Positions 41,013 through 49,918 of a stretch of 64,000 nucleotides of DNA are shown here, in pieces; position 1 is the first letter of the stretch; every line of letters starts with the position of its first letter. The position numbers were made by a program, and so were the translations under genes. This DNA is from JALQTD01 sp965657495 (GTDB lineage: Bacteria; Bacteroidota; Bacteroidia; Flavobacteriales_D; Sanyastnellaceae). The stretch covers positions 1 through 64,000 of the forward strand of contig CBFHPD010000166.1 of NCBI GenBank assembly GCA_965657495.1, in the 5' to 3' direction. Below the pieces are notes generated by a model. It did no database searches, was not told where the DNA came from, and saw only the letters and a list, made by a program, of their open reading frames with translations.

Positions 41013-44000
41013 ATGAACAGGTTCCTTATAGCCGCCGCAGCACTGGCCATTGGGTCAGCATCGGCCTTCGCGCAAACGCGCTACCTCGACCCCGTCTTTG
41101 ATGAAGTAACTGTCACTTCGGACGTTGTCTACGGTTCTAACATCTCGGTTTTACCAGCATTGCAAGGCGCGCCGCCAGCCGAGCAGCCGCTTGTGATGGA
41201 TGTTTACGAACCCGCAGGTGACACCGAGACCGACCGCCCGGTCCTGCTCTACTTCCACACGGGTAACTTCCTGCCTCCGTTTTTGAATGGAAGCCCGCTC
41301 GGAACAAAGACCGACAACGTTGCAGTGGAGATTTGCACGCGCTACGCCCAAAAGGGGTATGTGGTTGCCTCCGTTGATTACAGGTTGGGTTGGAACCCGC
41401 TTGCGGCCACGCAGGAAGAGCGGTCCATTCAGCTCATTCAGGCCGCTTACCGCGGGGTGCAGGACAGCCGCACAGCGGTCCGTTACTTCCGCAAGTCCGA
41501 AGCGGAAGACGGCGATCCGTATGGCATCGACCCCACGAAAATCGGTATGATCGGTGAAGGAACGGGTGGCTACATCACGCTTGCTTCTGCCACGATTGCG
41601 GATTACAACGACATCATCCTCGATGACACCGGCGCGCCCATCACAAAGTTTTGGTACACCCCCAACGGGAACTACATCCCGATGGTCAGCGAGACCATTC
41701 ACGGCAACCCGGATGCGACCACAGACACGTATGCGCCCGATGGCGTGACGCAACTCTGCGTAGCGAACCACGTGGGTTACAGCTCGGATTTCAGTTTCCA
41801 AATGAACATGGGCGGATCCCTTGGAGATTTGAACTGGTTGGATGAGGGCGACATGCCGATGGTGTCTTTTCAAACCCCCTACGACCCCTTTGCGCCGTAT
41901 GAAACTTCGGTCCTCGTGGTGCCCACCACGCAAGAGCCCGTCATTGAAGTGTCCGGCGCATACGATGTCCACGCGGAGATCAATGGCTATGCATCAAATA
42001 ACAATGCGGTCTTTGCGGACTACGGCTTTGATGACCCGGGCGCACCGGCCAACATGGGATGGGACGGCCTGTTCCCCGTGTTGAACCAGCTTGATGGCAA
42101 CGGCAACCCTACGGAGCCCTACGACAGCGCGCCTTGGCAGTGGTGGGATTACGACGCGGCGGCAGCGATTGATCCCACGGTAGCTGCGACCCAGTTGTCC
42201 TTGAACCCTACAATGAGCGAGTCGGAGGCGATGGGTTGGATCGACCAAATTGACGACTACACGTCACCGCGGATGGGCGTTGCCCTCGGTTCATTGAACG
42301 AGAATTCGTTCTCGAACCAAACGCGCTACATCGACGAAGTGTTCACGGACGTGGAGGTGACGTCGGGCGTGGTTTACGGTCAAAACATTTCGGTGTTGCC
42401 GGCACTTCAAGGTGCACCGCCCTCGGCGCAGGACCTTTTGTGCGATATCTACGAGCCCGCCGGCGACCCGGAAACCAACCGCCCGGTCATCTTGTACTTC
42501 CACACGGGTAACTTCTTGCCACAATTCTTGAACGGCAGCCCGCTCGGCACCCGCACGGACAGCGCGGCTGTAGAAATCTGCTCGCGTTTCGCTCGGATGG
42601 GGTATGTGGTCGCATCTGTGGATTACCGCTTAGGATGGAATCCCTTGGCGTCTACCCAACAAGAGCGTTCCGTACAGTTGATTCAAGCGGCTTACCGCGG
42701 GGTGCAAGACAGCCGCACCGCGGTGCGTTACTTCCGGAAGACGCTCTCTGAAGACGGCAACCCTTGGGGCATCGACGGTTCAAAGATTGCGATGTTTGGT
42801 GAGGGGACTGGCGGTTACATCTCGCTCGCCTCGGCCACCATTGAAGACTACAACGACATCATCCTGGACGACACGGGGGCGGCAATCACCAAGTTTTGGT
42901 ACACCTCCAACGGGAACTACATCCCGATGGTCATTGAGACCATCCACGGTGATCCCAACGCGGAAACCGACACGTATGCGCCCGATGGAGTCACCCAGCT
43001 CTGCATGGCGAACCACGTTGGCTACAGCTCGGATTTCAACTTCCAAATGAACATGGGCGGCGCTTTGGGTGACTTGAACTGGCTCGATGAAGGGGACATC
43101 CCCATGGTCTCGTTCCAAACGCCACACGATCCGTTCGCGCCCTACGAAACGTCTGTGCTGGTAGTACCGACCACCAACGAGCCGGTCATCGAGGTTTCGG
43201 GTGCATTTGACGTGCACGAAGAAATCAACGGGTATGCCAACAACAACAACGCGATTTTCGCTGAAATCGGCTTGCCGGATCCCGCATCCGACAACAACAA
43301 CGGATGGGACGGCTTGTACCCGGTATTGAACAGCTACGTGAACGGCCAGCCGACGGAGCCTTACGACAGCTCGCCTTGGCAGTGGTGGGATTACGAGACC
43401 ATCGCCGCAGTGGATGCCGAAATGGCCGCGACGCAGTTGACCTTGAACCCGACCATGGGACCTGAAGAAGGCAACTTTTGGATCGACCAAATCCAAGGCT
43501 ACACGGCTCCGCGTCTCGCCGCGGCGTTTGACCTCGCAGAACTCGGTCCAGGGTGCACCGACGACGCAGCGTGCAACTACAACTCACTCGCTACGACCGA
43601 CGACGGTTCTTGCGAATACGCCGAAGAAGGATTCGACTGCGACGGCAACCCCACCACCATCGCAGGCTGCACTGATCCGATTGCCTGCAATTACGACGCG
43701 ACAGCGAACGAGAACGACGGGTCGTGCGACTACCTTGAGACCACCCTCCCGACCGGTGCGGAGTCCCCGTGGCTCGTTGGATTAACCTTGACGGGAACGC
43801 CATACGAAGCGTTGGGTGCAGCATGTGAATCTGCCGGTTCCGTGAACCCGAACATCGCGGTCAACGGCGTGATCATGGGGGATGGGACGGGGGGCAACCT
43901 CGGTCTTTCGAACGTTTCTGACCCGACCGGACTCCTCGGTGATTTGGTGGCGGTGGCCAGTGTGACCGCGTTTGGCATTTGCGGCGACAACATTGCGGTG

Positions 44001-44915
44001 AACATCGCAGGCCAAATGGTCTTCTTGATCCAGCAAGACGGGTTCTGGGTGTCACCGATTGCGGTTTCCGATGGCCAGTACCTGTGGGTGGCTCCGATGA
44101 GCAATTTCGCCATCGGTTGTGCTGACCCGGCGGCGTGCAACTTCACTTCGCCTTGCGACTTGTCCTTGGCTTGTGATTACACCGACACCGACGAAGACGG
44201 CGTGCTGGACTGCAACGAGATTGCGGGCTGCCAAGACGAAGCAGCGGACAACTACAACGCCAATGCGACCGACCCAGGTAACTGCCTGTATAACGGCTGC
44301 ACCGACATGGACGCGTTGAACTTCGATGAAGGAGCGAACGTGGACGACGGTTCGTGCACCTACTTGGTGTCGTTCCGGGTGAACATGTCGCAGGAAGAAG
44401 TCAGTGCGAATGGCGTGCATTTGGCGGGCGACTTCCAGGCATGGGATCCGAGCTCGTTGGCCTTGACGGCCATTGGTTACGGCATTTGGGAAGCTCAAAT
44501 CCAGTTGCAAGCAGGCACCTACGAGTACAAGTACATCAACGGCAATGAGTGGGGTGCGGACGAGAGCGTGTCGCCTTGCGGAAACGGAGGCAACCGCGTC
44601 ATCACTGTGCCGAGCGTGTTGACCACGGTGGGTCCCTGCTTTGGCAGCTGCGAGGCGTGTGTCGGTTGCTCGAACCCGATGTTTGTCGAGTACAACCCGT
44701 TCTACGGTGGCAACGATGCGGATTGCGTTACGCCTGTGGTCGAGGGATGCACCTATGCGGAAGCAACGAACTACAGCGCGGAGGCGAATACGGACGATGG
44801 GTCGTGTGTCATCGAAGCCGGCAGTGCTTGCCCAGGTGACCTCAACAACGACGGCGCCGTGGGAACGAACGACCTGTTGGCGTTCTTGGCAAGCTTCGGC
44901 TTGAACTGCGAATGA
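41013..44915 (+). CDS. Secreted protein with two esterase-like repeats, CxDxxAxNY...DDGSC repeats and a dockerin-like tail
   Basis: The 1300-residue exported protein has a signal peptide (ending SAFAQ). Two ~410-residue copies follow (residues ~22-430 and ~437-845) of an alpha/beta-hydrolase-like domain. The nucleophile elbow reads GEGTGG in both copies (residues 181-186 and 596-601), with glycine where esterases have serine in GxSxGG. Then come six short repeats of the type CTDxxACNYN...DDGSC, a carbohydrate-binding E-set region (~1115-1200, GVHLAGDFQAWDPSSLALT), and the ending CPGDLNNDGAVGTNDLLAFL, a single dockerin-type loop. No T9SS sorting domain is seen. Copies share ancestry but differ widely at DNA level. 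Confidence 0.85.
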   Translation: MNRFLIAAAALAIGSASAFAQTRYLDPVFDEVTVTSDVVYGSNISVLPALQGAPPAEQPLVMDVYEPAGDTETDRPVLLYFHTGNFLPPFLNGSPLGTKTDNVAVEICTRYAQKGYVVASVDYRLGWNPLAATQEERSIQLIQAAYRGVQDSRTAVRYFRKSEAEDGDPYGIDPTKIGMIGEGTGGYITLASATIADYNDIILDDTGAPITKFWYTPNGNYIPMVSETIHGNPDATTDTYAPDGVTQLCVANHVGYSSDFSFQMNMGGSLGDLNWLDEGDMPMVSFQTPYDPFAPYETSVLVVPTTQEPVIEVSGAYDVHAEINGYASNNNAVFADYGFDDPGAPANMGWDGLFPVLNQLDGNGNPTEPYDSAPWQWWDYDAAAAIDPTVAATQLSLNPTMSESEAMGWIDQIDDYTSPRMGVALGSLNENSFSNQTRYIDEVFTDVEVTSGVVYGQNISVLPALQGAPPSAQDLLCDIYEPAGDPETNRPVILYFHTGNFLPQFLNGSPLGTRTDSAAVEICSRFARMGYVVASVDYRLGWNPLASTQQERSVQLIQAAYRGVQDSRTAVRYFRKTLSEDGNPWGIDGSKIAMFGEGTGGYISLASATIEDYNDIILDDTGAAITKFWYTSNGNYIPMVIETIHGDPNAETDTYAPDGVTQLCMANHVGYSSDFNFQMNMGGALGDLNWLDEGDIPMVSFQTPHDPFAPYETSVLVVPTTNEPVIEVSGAFDVHEEINGYANNNNAIFAEIGLPDPASDNNNGWDGLYPVLNSYVNGQPTEPYDSSPWQWWDYETIAAVDAEMAATQLTLNPTMGPEEGNFWIDQIQGYTAPRLAAAFDLAELGPGCTDDAACNYNSLATTDDGSCEYAEEGFDCDGNPTTIAGCTDPIACNYDATANENDGSCDYLETTLPTGAESPWLVGLTLTGTPYEALGAACESAGSVNPNIAVNGVIMGDGTGGNLGLSNVSDPTGLLGDLVAVASVTAFGICGDNIAVNIAGQMVFLIQQDGFWVSPIAVSDGQYLWVAPMSNFAIGCADPAACNFTSPCDLSLACDYTDTDEDGVLDCNEIAGCQDEAADNYNANATDPGNCLYNGCTDMDALNFDEGANVDDGSCTYLVSFRVNMSQEEVSANGVHLAGDFQAWDPSSLALTAIGYGIWEAQIQLQAGTYEYKYINGNEWGADESVSPCGNGGNRVITVPSVLTTVGPCFGSCEACVGCSNPMFVEYNPFYGGNDADCVTPVVEGCTYAEATNYSAEANTDDGSCVIEAGSACPGDLNNDGAVGTNDLLAFLASFGLNCE
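41076..42293 (+). repeat. Internal protein repeat, copy 1 (esterase-like domain)
   Basis: This unit encodes residues ~22-428 of the 1300-residue protein. It starts TRYLDPVFDE and ends near DDYTSPRMGVAL. It aligns along its whole length with copy 2. Confidence 0.8.
42321..43547 (+). repeat. Internal protein repeat, copy 2 (esterase-like domain)
   Basis: This unit encodes residues ~437-845. It starts TRYIDEVFTD and ends near QGYTAPRLAAAFDL. Long blocks such as VDYRLGWNPLA and AAYRGVQDSRTAVRYFRK are identical in both copies, while the DNA has many silent differences, so the duplication is old. Confidence 0.8.
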
Positions 44916-44940
44916 TGAACGGGTGGATTTTTGAATGAGC

Positions 44941-44973
44941 AAGGGGCCGCTGGGAACAGCGGCCCCTTTTTTT
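44941..44973 (+). terminator. Intrinsic terminator after the 1300-residue protein
   Basis: A 12-bp perfect stem, AAGGGGCCGCTG with its complement, loop GGAA, is followed by a run of seven T. Confidence 0.9.
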
Positions 44974-45080
44974 GGCATGGTATTCGCCTACCCGAATGGA
45001 GCAGGCCAAACCGGACCTGGGCTCGAATTCTAAGAAATCTGAAAAACGCAACGTCATGCGCACAAATCCCGTAAAACCCG

Positions 45081-45088
45081 TATCTTTC
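45081..45088 (+). promoter_or_regulatory. -7-like box for the DUF1573 gene
   Basis: TATCTTTC (seven of eight) lies 33 bases before ATG 45122. Confidence 0.4.
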
Positions 45089-45121
45089 GGCTACAACAAA
45101 ACACCACAGAACCTAACCATT

Positions 45122-45571
45122 ATGAAAAAGTTCTTGTCGGCCCTGGTCTTGGGCCTCGGATTCTTCACCTTCGTTCAAGCACAGGAAGTCGCGAACGGTC
45201 CCCTCATTTCTTTGGACAAGGAAGTGCACGATTACGGCACCATTCAGCAGAACGCCGACGGCGCCTGTGTCTTCACCGTGACGAATACAGGAACCGAGCC
45301 GCTGATCATTTCGCGTTGCAAGGGTTCATGCGGTTGCACGGTTCCGAAGTGTGACACGGACCCCATCATGCCCGGAGGCAACTCTGAAATCACGGTGCGC
45401 TACGACACGAAGCGCATTGGCCCGATCAACAAGTCGGTGACCATCACGTCGAATGCGGCCAACGAGCCCACGAAGGTCATCCGCATCAAGGGCAAGGTAG
45501 AAGCGGCTGACGCCGGAGCGGGTGCTCCCGTGAAGTCCACTTCTGCGGGCGCTCCGACGAACAAAAACTGA
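45122..45571 (+). CDS. DUF1573 domain exported protein
   Basis: The 149-residue protein has a signal peptide (FLSALVLGLGFFTFVQAQ). A DUF1573 immunoglobulin-like domain follows: HDYGTIQQNADGACVFTVTN, LIISRCKGSCGCTVPKC and the closing VTITSNAANEPTKVIRIKGKV. DUF1573 proteins are abundant in Bacteroidota envelopes; the role is not established. The tail is low-complexity (AGAGAPVKSTSAGAPTNKN). ATG 45122 is chosen because it begins the signal peptide. A strong terminator follows. Confidence 0.85.
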   Translation: MKKFLSALVLGLGFFTFVQAQEVANGPLISLDKEVHDYGTIQQNADGACVFTVTNTGTEPLIISRCKGSCGCTVPKCDTDPIMPGGNSEITVRYDTKRIGPINKSVTITSNAANEPTKVIRIKGKVEAADAGAGAPVKSTSAGAPTNKN

Positions 45572-45593
45572 ATCTCCAGCGCGCGAGCGCTCG

Positions 45594-45629
45594 AAGCACC
45601 GCTCCGATTTCGGGGCGGTGCTTTTTTTT
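45594..45629 (+). terminator. Intrinsic terminator after the DUF1573 gene
   Basis: A 12-bp stem (one G-T pair) between 45594-45605 and 45612-45623 is followed by eight T. Confidence 0.88.
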
Positions 45630-45705
45630 GATACCCCCAATTGTGCGATTTTTGCACCCCGTGCAGGGCCACGTCCGGTTCTGCGTAACACAGATTTGAT
45701 TTCCC

Positions 45706-48330
45706 ATGGAACTCCCGAAGACCTACAACCCTGCTGAAGCTGAGTCGAAGTGGTATGCGTTTTGGCTTGAGCAAGGATTTTTCAAATCGACGCCCGACGA
45801 GCGGGAGCCCTACACGGTCGTCATCCCTCCTCCCAATGTGACTGGCGTGCTCCACATGGGGCACATGCTCAACAACACCATCCAAGATGTGCTCGTTCGG
45901 CGCGCCCGGATGCAAGGGAAAAACGCATGCTGGGTGCCGGGCACCGACCACGCATCGATTGCCACCGAGGCGAAGGTGGTCCAACGGCTCCGCAAGCAGG
46001 GAGTGAAGAAGAGCGACTTGAGCCGGGATGCGTTCATGGAGCATGCGTGGGAATGGACGCACGAACACGGCGGCATCATTTTAGAGCAGCTGAAGAAGTT
46101 GGGGGCGAGCTGCGATTGGGACCGCACGCGGTTCACCATGGACGACAAGTACTACGAAGGGGTCGTGGATACGTTCATCGACCTGTACGAAAAGGGGCTG
46201 ATTTACCGCGGCGTTCGGATGGTGAATTGGGATCCCGCAGCGCTCACGGCGTTGAGCGACGAAGAGGTGATTCACAAAGAGGAACAAGGGCACTTGTACC
46301 ACTTGCGTTATGCGGTGGAAGGGGGCGGGGAGTTGGTGATTGCGACCACGCGTCCGGAGACCATCTTGGGGGACACGGCGATTTGTGTGCACCCGGAGGA
46401 TGAGCGGTATGCGCATTTGCACGGCAAAAAGGCACAGGTGCCTATTTGTGGCCGGTGGGTGCCCATCATCCAAGATGAATACGTGGACCGGGAGTTTGGA
46501 ACGGGGTGCCTGAAGGTCACGCCAGCCCACGATGTGAACGATTATGAATTGGGCCAAACCCACACGTTGGAGACCATCGACATCCTCAACGCCGACGGCA
46601 CCCTCAACGAGCACGGCGGCGCGTATGCCGGCATGGACCGGTTCGAAGTGCGCAAGGCCATTGCGAAGGACCTCGAGGCGGCGGGGCATTTGGTGAAGAT
46701 GGAGCCCCACACGAACAAGGTGGGACGGTCCGAACGGACCGACGCCGTCATTGAGCCCCGCCTTTCGCTGCAGTGGTTCATGGCCATGGAGGAGATTTCG
46801 AAGCCCGCATTGGAGCACGTGATGGACGACACCATCCGGTTTTTCCCACCCAAGTTCAAGAACTCCTACCGCAACTGGATGGAGCAGATCAAGGACTGGT
46901 GCATCAGCCGGCAGTTGTGGTGGGGGCACCGCATTCCGGCGTGGTACTACGGGGAAGGGGAGGACGATTTTGTCGTGGCCAAAACAGCCGAAGAGGCCCT
47001 GGTGGCCGCCCGCGAAAAAAGTGGGAACGCCGGCCTCACGGCGGCGGAAGTCCGGCAGGATGAGGACGTGATGGACACGTGGTTCAGCAGTTGGCTTTGG
47101 CCCATCCAGGTGTTCGACGGCTTGTACGACGAGACGGAAGTGAGCTATTACTACCCCACGGCAGACCTCGTTACCGCCCCGGAGATCATGTTCTTTTGGG
47201 TCGCGCGCATGATCATCGCGGGCTACGAATACCGCGGAACGCCACCGTTCAAAAACGTCTACTACACGGGCATCGTGCGGGACAAGCAAGGGCGGAAGAT
47301 GTCGAAGTCCCTCGGGAACAGCCCGGACCCCATCGAGTTGATGAACCAATACGGGGCTGACGGGGTGCGGGTGGGCATGCTTCTGACGTCGCCAGCGGGG
47401 AACGACCTGCCTTTCGATGAAAAGTTGTGCGAGCAAGGCCGCAACTTCTCGAACAAGATTTGGAACGCGTTCCGCCTGGTGAAGGGGTGGGAGGTGTCGG
47501 ATGAAGCGGCGCAGCCCGAAGCCGCAGCGCAGGCGCTGCGTTGGATGCAGAGCCGGTTGAACAGCACGGTGTCCGAGCTCGAGGGCTTGTTTGCTGAATT
47601 CCGGTTGAGCGAGGCCCTGATGACCACGTACCGGCTGGTGTGGGACGACTTCTGCAGCTGGACGTTGGAGCTCGTGAAACCGCCATTCGGCCAACCCATC
47701 GACCGGGCCACGTTGGAAGGGACGGTGGCGATTTTTGAGGACCTGCTCAAATTGCTGCACCCCTTCATGCCTTTCCTGACGGAAGAGTTGTGGCACTGGA
47801 TTGCCGAGCGCAAGGAGGCAAGCGAGGCCATTGTCGTGGCGGCTTGGCCGCAAGGCGGGGCGGTCGATGCGCAGTTGCTGGCCGATTTTGAGGTCTTCAA
47901 ACAAATCGTATCCGAAGTCCGCACCATCCGCAAGGACAACCAAGTGCCGAACAAAGAAAAGCTCACCCTCCACCACATGGCGGCGGAAGGTTACCCTGTC
48001 TACCTTGAGCCGGGCATCGCGCACTTGTGCAACCTCGAAGCCATCACCCCGGTAGAGGAGAAGGTCCCCAACAGCTTTGGATTCCTAGTCGATACGCATG
48101 CCTTCTACCTGCCCTTCGGAGACAACGTGGATGTGGAAGCAGAGCGGGCCAAACTCAACAAGGAACTCGATTATGTCCGGGGCTTCTTCAAGAGCGTGCA
48201 GGGCAAACTCAGCAACGAGCGGTTTGTATCCAACGCGCCCGAGCACGTTGTGGACCTCGAGCGCAAGAAAATGGCGGATGCCGAAGCGAAGATCGCGGCC
48301 ATCGAAGCGAAACTCGCCGAATTCAGCTGA
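45706..48330 (+). CDS. valS: Valyl-tRNA synthetase
   Basis: The 874-residue class I synthetase charges tRNA-Val. The HIGH-type motif is PPPNVTGVLHMGHM (residues ~43-56), and KMSKS is in GRKMSKSLGNSPDP (~525-535). The editing domain, the anticodon-binding helical domain and the C-terminal coiled coil (ERAKLNKELDYVRGFFKSVQ) are present. Length is normal. It begins the plus-strand gene run up to 53771, separated by 36 bases from the next small gene. Confidence 0.97.
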   Translation: MELPKTYNPAEAESKWYAFWLEQGFFKSTPDEREPYTVVIPPPNVTGVLHMGHMLNNTIQDVLVRRARMQGKNACWVPGTDHASIATEAKVVQRLRKQGVKKSDLSRDAFMEHAWEWTHEHGGIILEQLKKLGASCDWDRTRFTMDDKYYEGVVDTFIDLYEKGLIYRGVRMVNWDPAALTALSDEEVIHKEEQGHLYHLRYAVEGGGELVIATTRPETILGDTAICVHPEDERYAHLHGKKAQVPICGRWVPIIQDEYVDREFGTGCLKVTPAHDVNDYELGQTHTLETIDILNADGTLNEHGGAYAGMDRFEVRKAIAKDLEAAGHLVKMEPHTNKVGRSERTDAVIEPRLSLQWFMAMEEISKPALEHVMDDTIRFFPPKFKNSYRNWMEQIKDWCISRQLWWGHRIPAWYYGEGEDDFVVAKTAEEALVAAREKSGNAGLTAAEVRQDEDVMDTWFSSWLWPIQVFDGLYDETEVSYYYPTADLVTAPEIMFFWVARMIIAGYEYRGTPPFKNVYYTGIVRDKQGRKMSKSLGNSPDPIELMNQYGADGVRVGMLLTSPAGNDLPFDEKLCEQGRNFSNKIWNAFRLVKGWEVSDEAAQPEAAAQALRWMQSRLNSTVSELEGLFAEFRLSEALMTTYRLVWDDFCSWTLELVKPPFGQPIDRATLEGTVAIFEDLLKLLHPFMPFLTEELWHWIAERKEASEAIVVAAWPQGGAVDAQLLADFEVFKQIVSEVRTIRKDNQVPNKEKLTLHHMAAEGYPVYLEPGIAHLCNLEAITPVEEKVPNSFGFLVDTHAFYLPFGDNVDVEAERAKLNKELDYVRGFFKSVQGKLSNERFVSNAPEHVVDLERKKMADAEAKIAAIEAKLAEFS

Positions 48331-48366
48331 CCTGAACAATGCCCACCAGCGGGGTGTTCTCTCCGC

Positions 48367-48537
48367 ATGGGATGGTTTAAACGAGACCCCGCAAAACGCT
48401 TGCGGAAGGAGCACGCTCGGTTGCTCGCTGAGGCGCACCGTCTGAGCACGGTGGATCGCGCGAAGTCGGATGCGTGCATAGCTGAGGCGGCGAAGGTCGA
48501 GCAGCAGCTGGTGGATTTGCAAAACGGACAGCCATGA
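48367..48537 (+). CDS. Lacal_2735-family small protein, 56 residues
   Basis: This short gene starts ATG GGA TGG TTT and encodes a basic, fully helical protein: MGWFKRDPAKRLRKEHARLL, AEAHRLSTVDRAKSDACIAE, AAKVEQQLVDLQNGQP. The pattern (GxFKxxxxxKL...A..LST.DR..SDA...EA) is that of the Lacal_2735 family of Bacteroidota, of unknown function. Its stop overlaps the next start by ATGA, which supports both as real genes. Confidence 0.8.
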   Translation: MGWFKRDPAKRLRKEHARLLAEAHRLSTVDRAKSDACIAEAAKVEQQLVDLQNGQP

Positions 48538-49232
48538 GGGTGGCCATCATCGGCGATTCGCGCGGCATCGGAGCGGCCTTGCGCGAACAGTTGCTGGCGG
48601 CCGGCCACGAGGTCATCGGGGTTTCCCGTTCCGGGGTTCAACGCCCACAAGATGGTGCTGCCTACCAGAGTCTGGTCTTTGACGCGGTCGAGCACCCGTG
48701 CGACCTGAGCGGTTTTGCCGATTCCCTCGACGGGCTGGTGTATTGCCCGGGCAGCATCACGCTCAAGCCGCTGCGGGGGCTGAAGCGGGATCAGGCGTTG
48801 CGGGATTTGGAGGTCAACTACCTCGGGGCTGTGCAGACGTTGCAAGCGAACCAAAAGCTGTTGCAAGCCGCCGAACGCGCCTCTGTGGTGCTCTTCAGCA
48901 CGGTCGCTGTCAGCACGGGCATGCCGTTTCACGCAAGCATTGCCGGTGCGAAAGGCGCCGTGGAAGGCCTTACCCGCTCGCTCGCTGCGGAATGGGCGCC
49001 GGCCATCCGCGTCAACGCCATTGCGCCCTCACTCACGGACACCTCGCTGGCCGCTCCGCTGCTGAGCTCCGACGCCAAGCGCGAGGCATCGGCCGAACGC
49101 CATCCGGCGGGACGCATCGCCTCCGCCGAAGAAGTGGCGTCCCTCGCTGCGTGGTTGGTCGGTCCGCACTCGGCGAGCATGACCGGACAGGTGTTGGCCC
49201 ACGACGGCGGGATGTCCCGCGTGCGGAAATGA
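48534..49232 (+). CDS. SDR-family protein with altered active site
   Basis: The 232-residue Rossmann protein has the NAD(P) motif VAIIGDSRGIGAAL near the start and a serine region VVLFSTVAVSTGMPF. Where classical short-chain dehydrogenases have YxxxK, it reads HASIAGAKGAVEGL: the lysine is present but the tyrosine four residues before it is isoleucine. The subfamily with ASIAxAKGAVEGL is common, so this is probably normal for the group. The substrate is unknown. It overlaps both neighbours by ATGA. Confidence 0.8.
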   Translation: MRVAIIGDSRGIGAALREQLLAAGHEVIGVSRSGVQRPQDGAAYQSLVFDAVEHPCDLSGFADSLDGLVYCPGSITLKPLRGLKRDQALRDLEVNYLGAVQTLQANQKLLQAAERASVVLFSTVAVSTGMPFHASIAGAKGAVEGLTRSLAAEWAPAIRVNAIAPSLTDTSLAAPLLSSDAKREASAERHPAGRIASAEEVASLAAWLVGPHSASMTGQVLAHDGGMSRVRK

Positions 49233-49900
49233 AGGAAGTCCTGTTGGATTGGGAAGCCCTCTCCGGCATGGAATCCCGCCGGCGGGCGCAGCTCGTGAAC
49301 AGCCTGAGCGGCGCAAAACCGGCCAACCTCATCGCGACCCAGGACGATGCGGGCCGGCCGAATTGCGCCATCATCACCTCCGTGGTGCACCTCGGCTCTG
49401 ACCCGGCCCTCCTCGGCCACGTCATGCGCCCGCCGGTGGACCGCGAGCGCGGCAGCCACAGTTACCACAACTTGAAGGCCACCGGGCAGTACACCCTCAA
49501 CCACGTGCACACGGCGTGGCATGAACAGGCGCACCAAACTTCCGCGCGTTACCCGGATGGGAGCAGTGAGTTCGAGGCGGTGGGGTTGACGCCGACGTAC
49601 CGGTGTGGGTTCGAGGCGCCGGCGGTGGAGGAATCGCCGATCCGAGTGGGGCTAGAATTCCTCGAGGAAATGGCGTTGCCCAACGGTTGCCGGTTCATCG
49701 TCGGTACCGTTCGGTGGGTGGCTTTCAGGGAGGAAGTGTGGGCCGCGGATGGCGCGCTGGACTTGGCACGCGCGGGTTCGGCAGCGGTGACGGGGTTGGA
49801 CGGGTACCACGCGCTTCAGCCGTTGGCGCGTTTGTCCTATGCGAAAACCGATCGCCCCCTCACCCGGAGCACGGATTTTCGGCAGCCACCAAGCGCCTGA
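49229..49900 (+). CDS. Flavin reductase-like (FMN-binding split barrel) protein
   Basis: The 223-residue protein fits the flavin reductase/DIM6-NTAB group: KPANLIATQDDAGRPNCAII (FMN-binding start), then SHSYHNLKATGQYTLNHV and YRCGFEAPAVEESPIRVGLE. It should bind FMN and may reduce it with NAD(P)H. It is coupled to the SDR gene by ATGA. Downstream photolyases need reduced flavin, which makes a functional link possible but not shown. Confidence 0.8.
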   Translation: MKEVLLDWEALSGMESRRRAQLVNSLSGAKPANLIATQDDAGRPNCAIITSVVHLGSDPALLGHVMRPPVDRERGSHSYHNLKATGQYTLNHVHTAWHEQAHQTSARYPDGSSEFEAVGLTPTYRCGFEAPAVEESPIRVGLEFLEEMALPNGCRFIVGTVRWVAFREEVWAADGALDLARAGSAAVTGLDGYHALQPLARLSYAKTDRPLTRSTDFRQPPSA

Positions 49901-49906
49901 ATCGCG

Positions 49907-49914
49907 TAAATTAG
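49907..49914 (+). promoter_or_regulatory. Leaderless-type promoter box for the hydrolase gene
   Basis: TAAATTAG (one mismatch) is followed by CCCC and ATG 49919, in the 18-base gap after the flavin reductase gene. Confidence 0.45.
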
Positions 49915-49918
49915 CCCC

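Noticed and set aside
46081..48024. 647-codon minus-strand frame opposite valS
   Set aside because: Shadow of valS.
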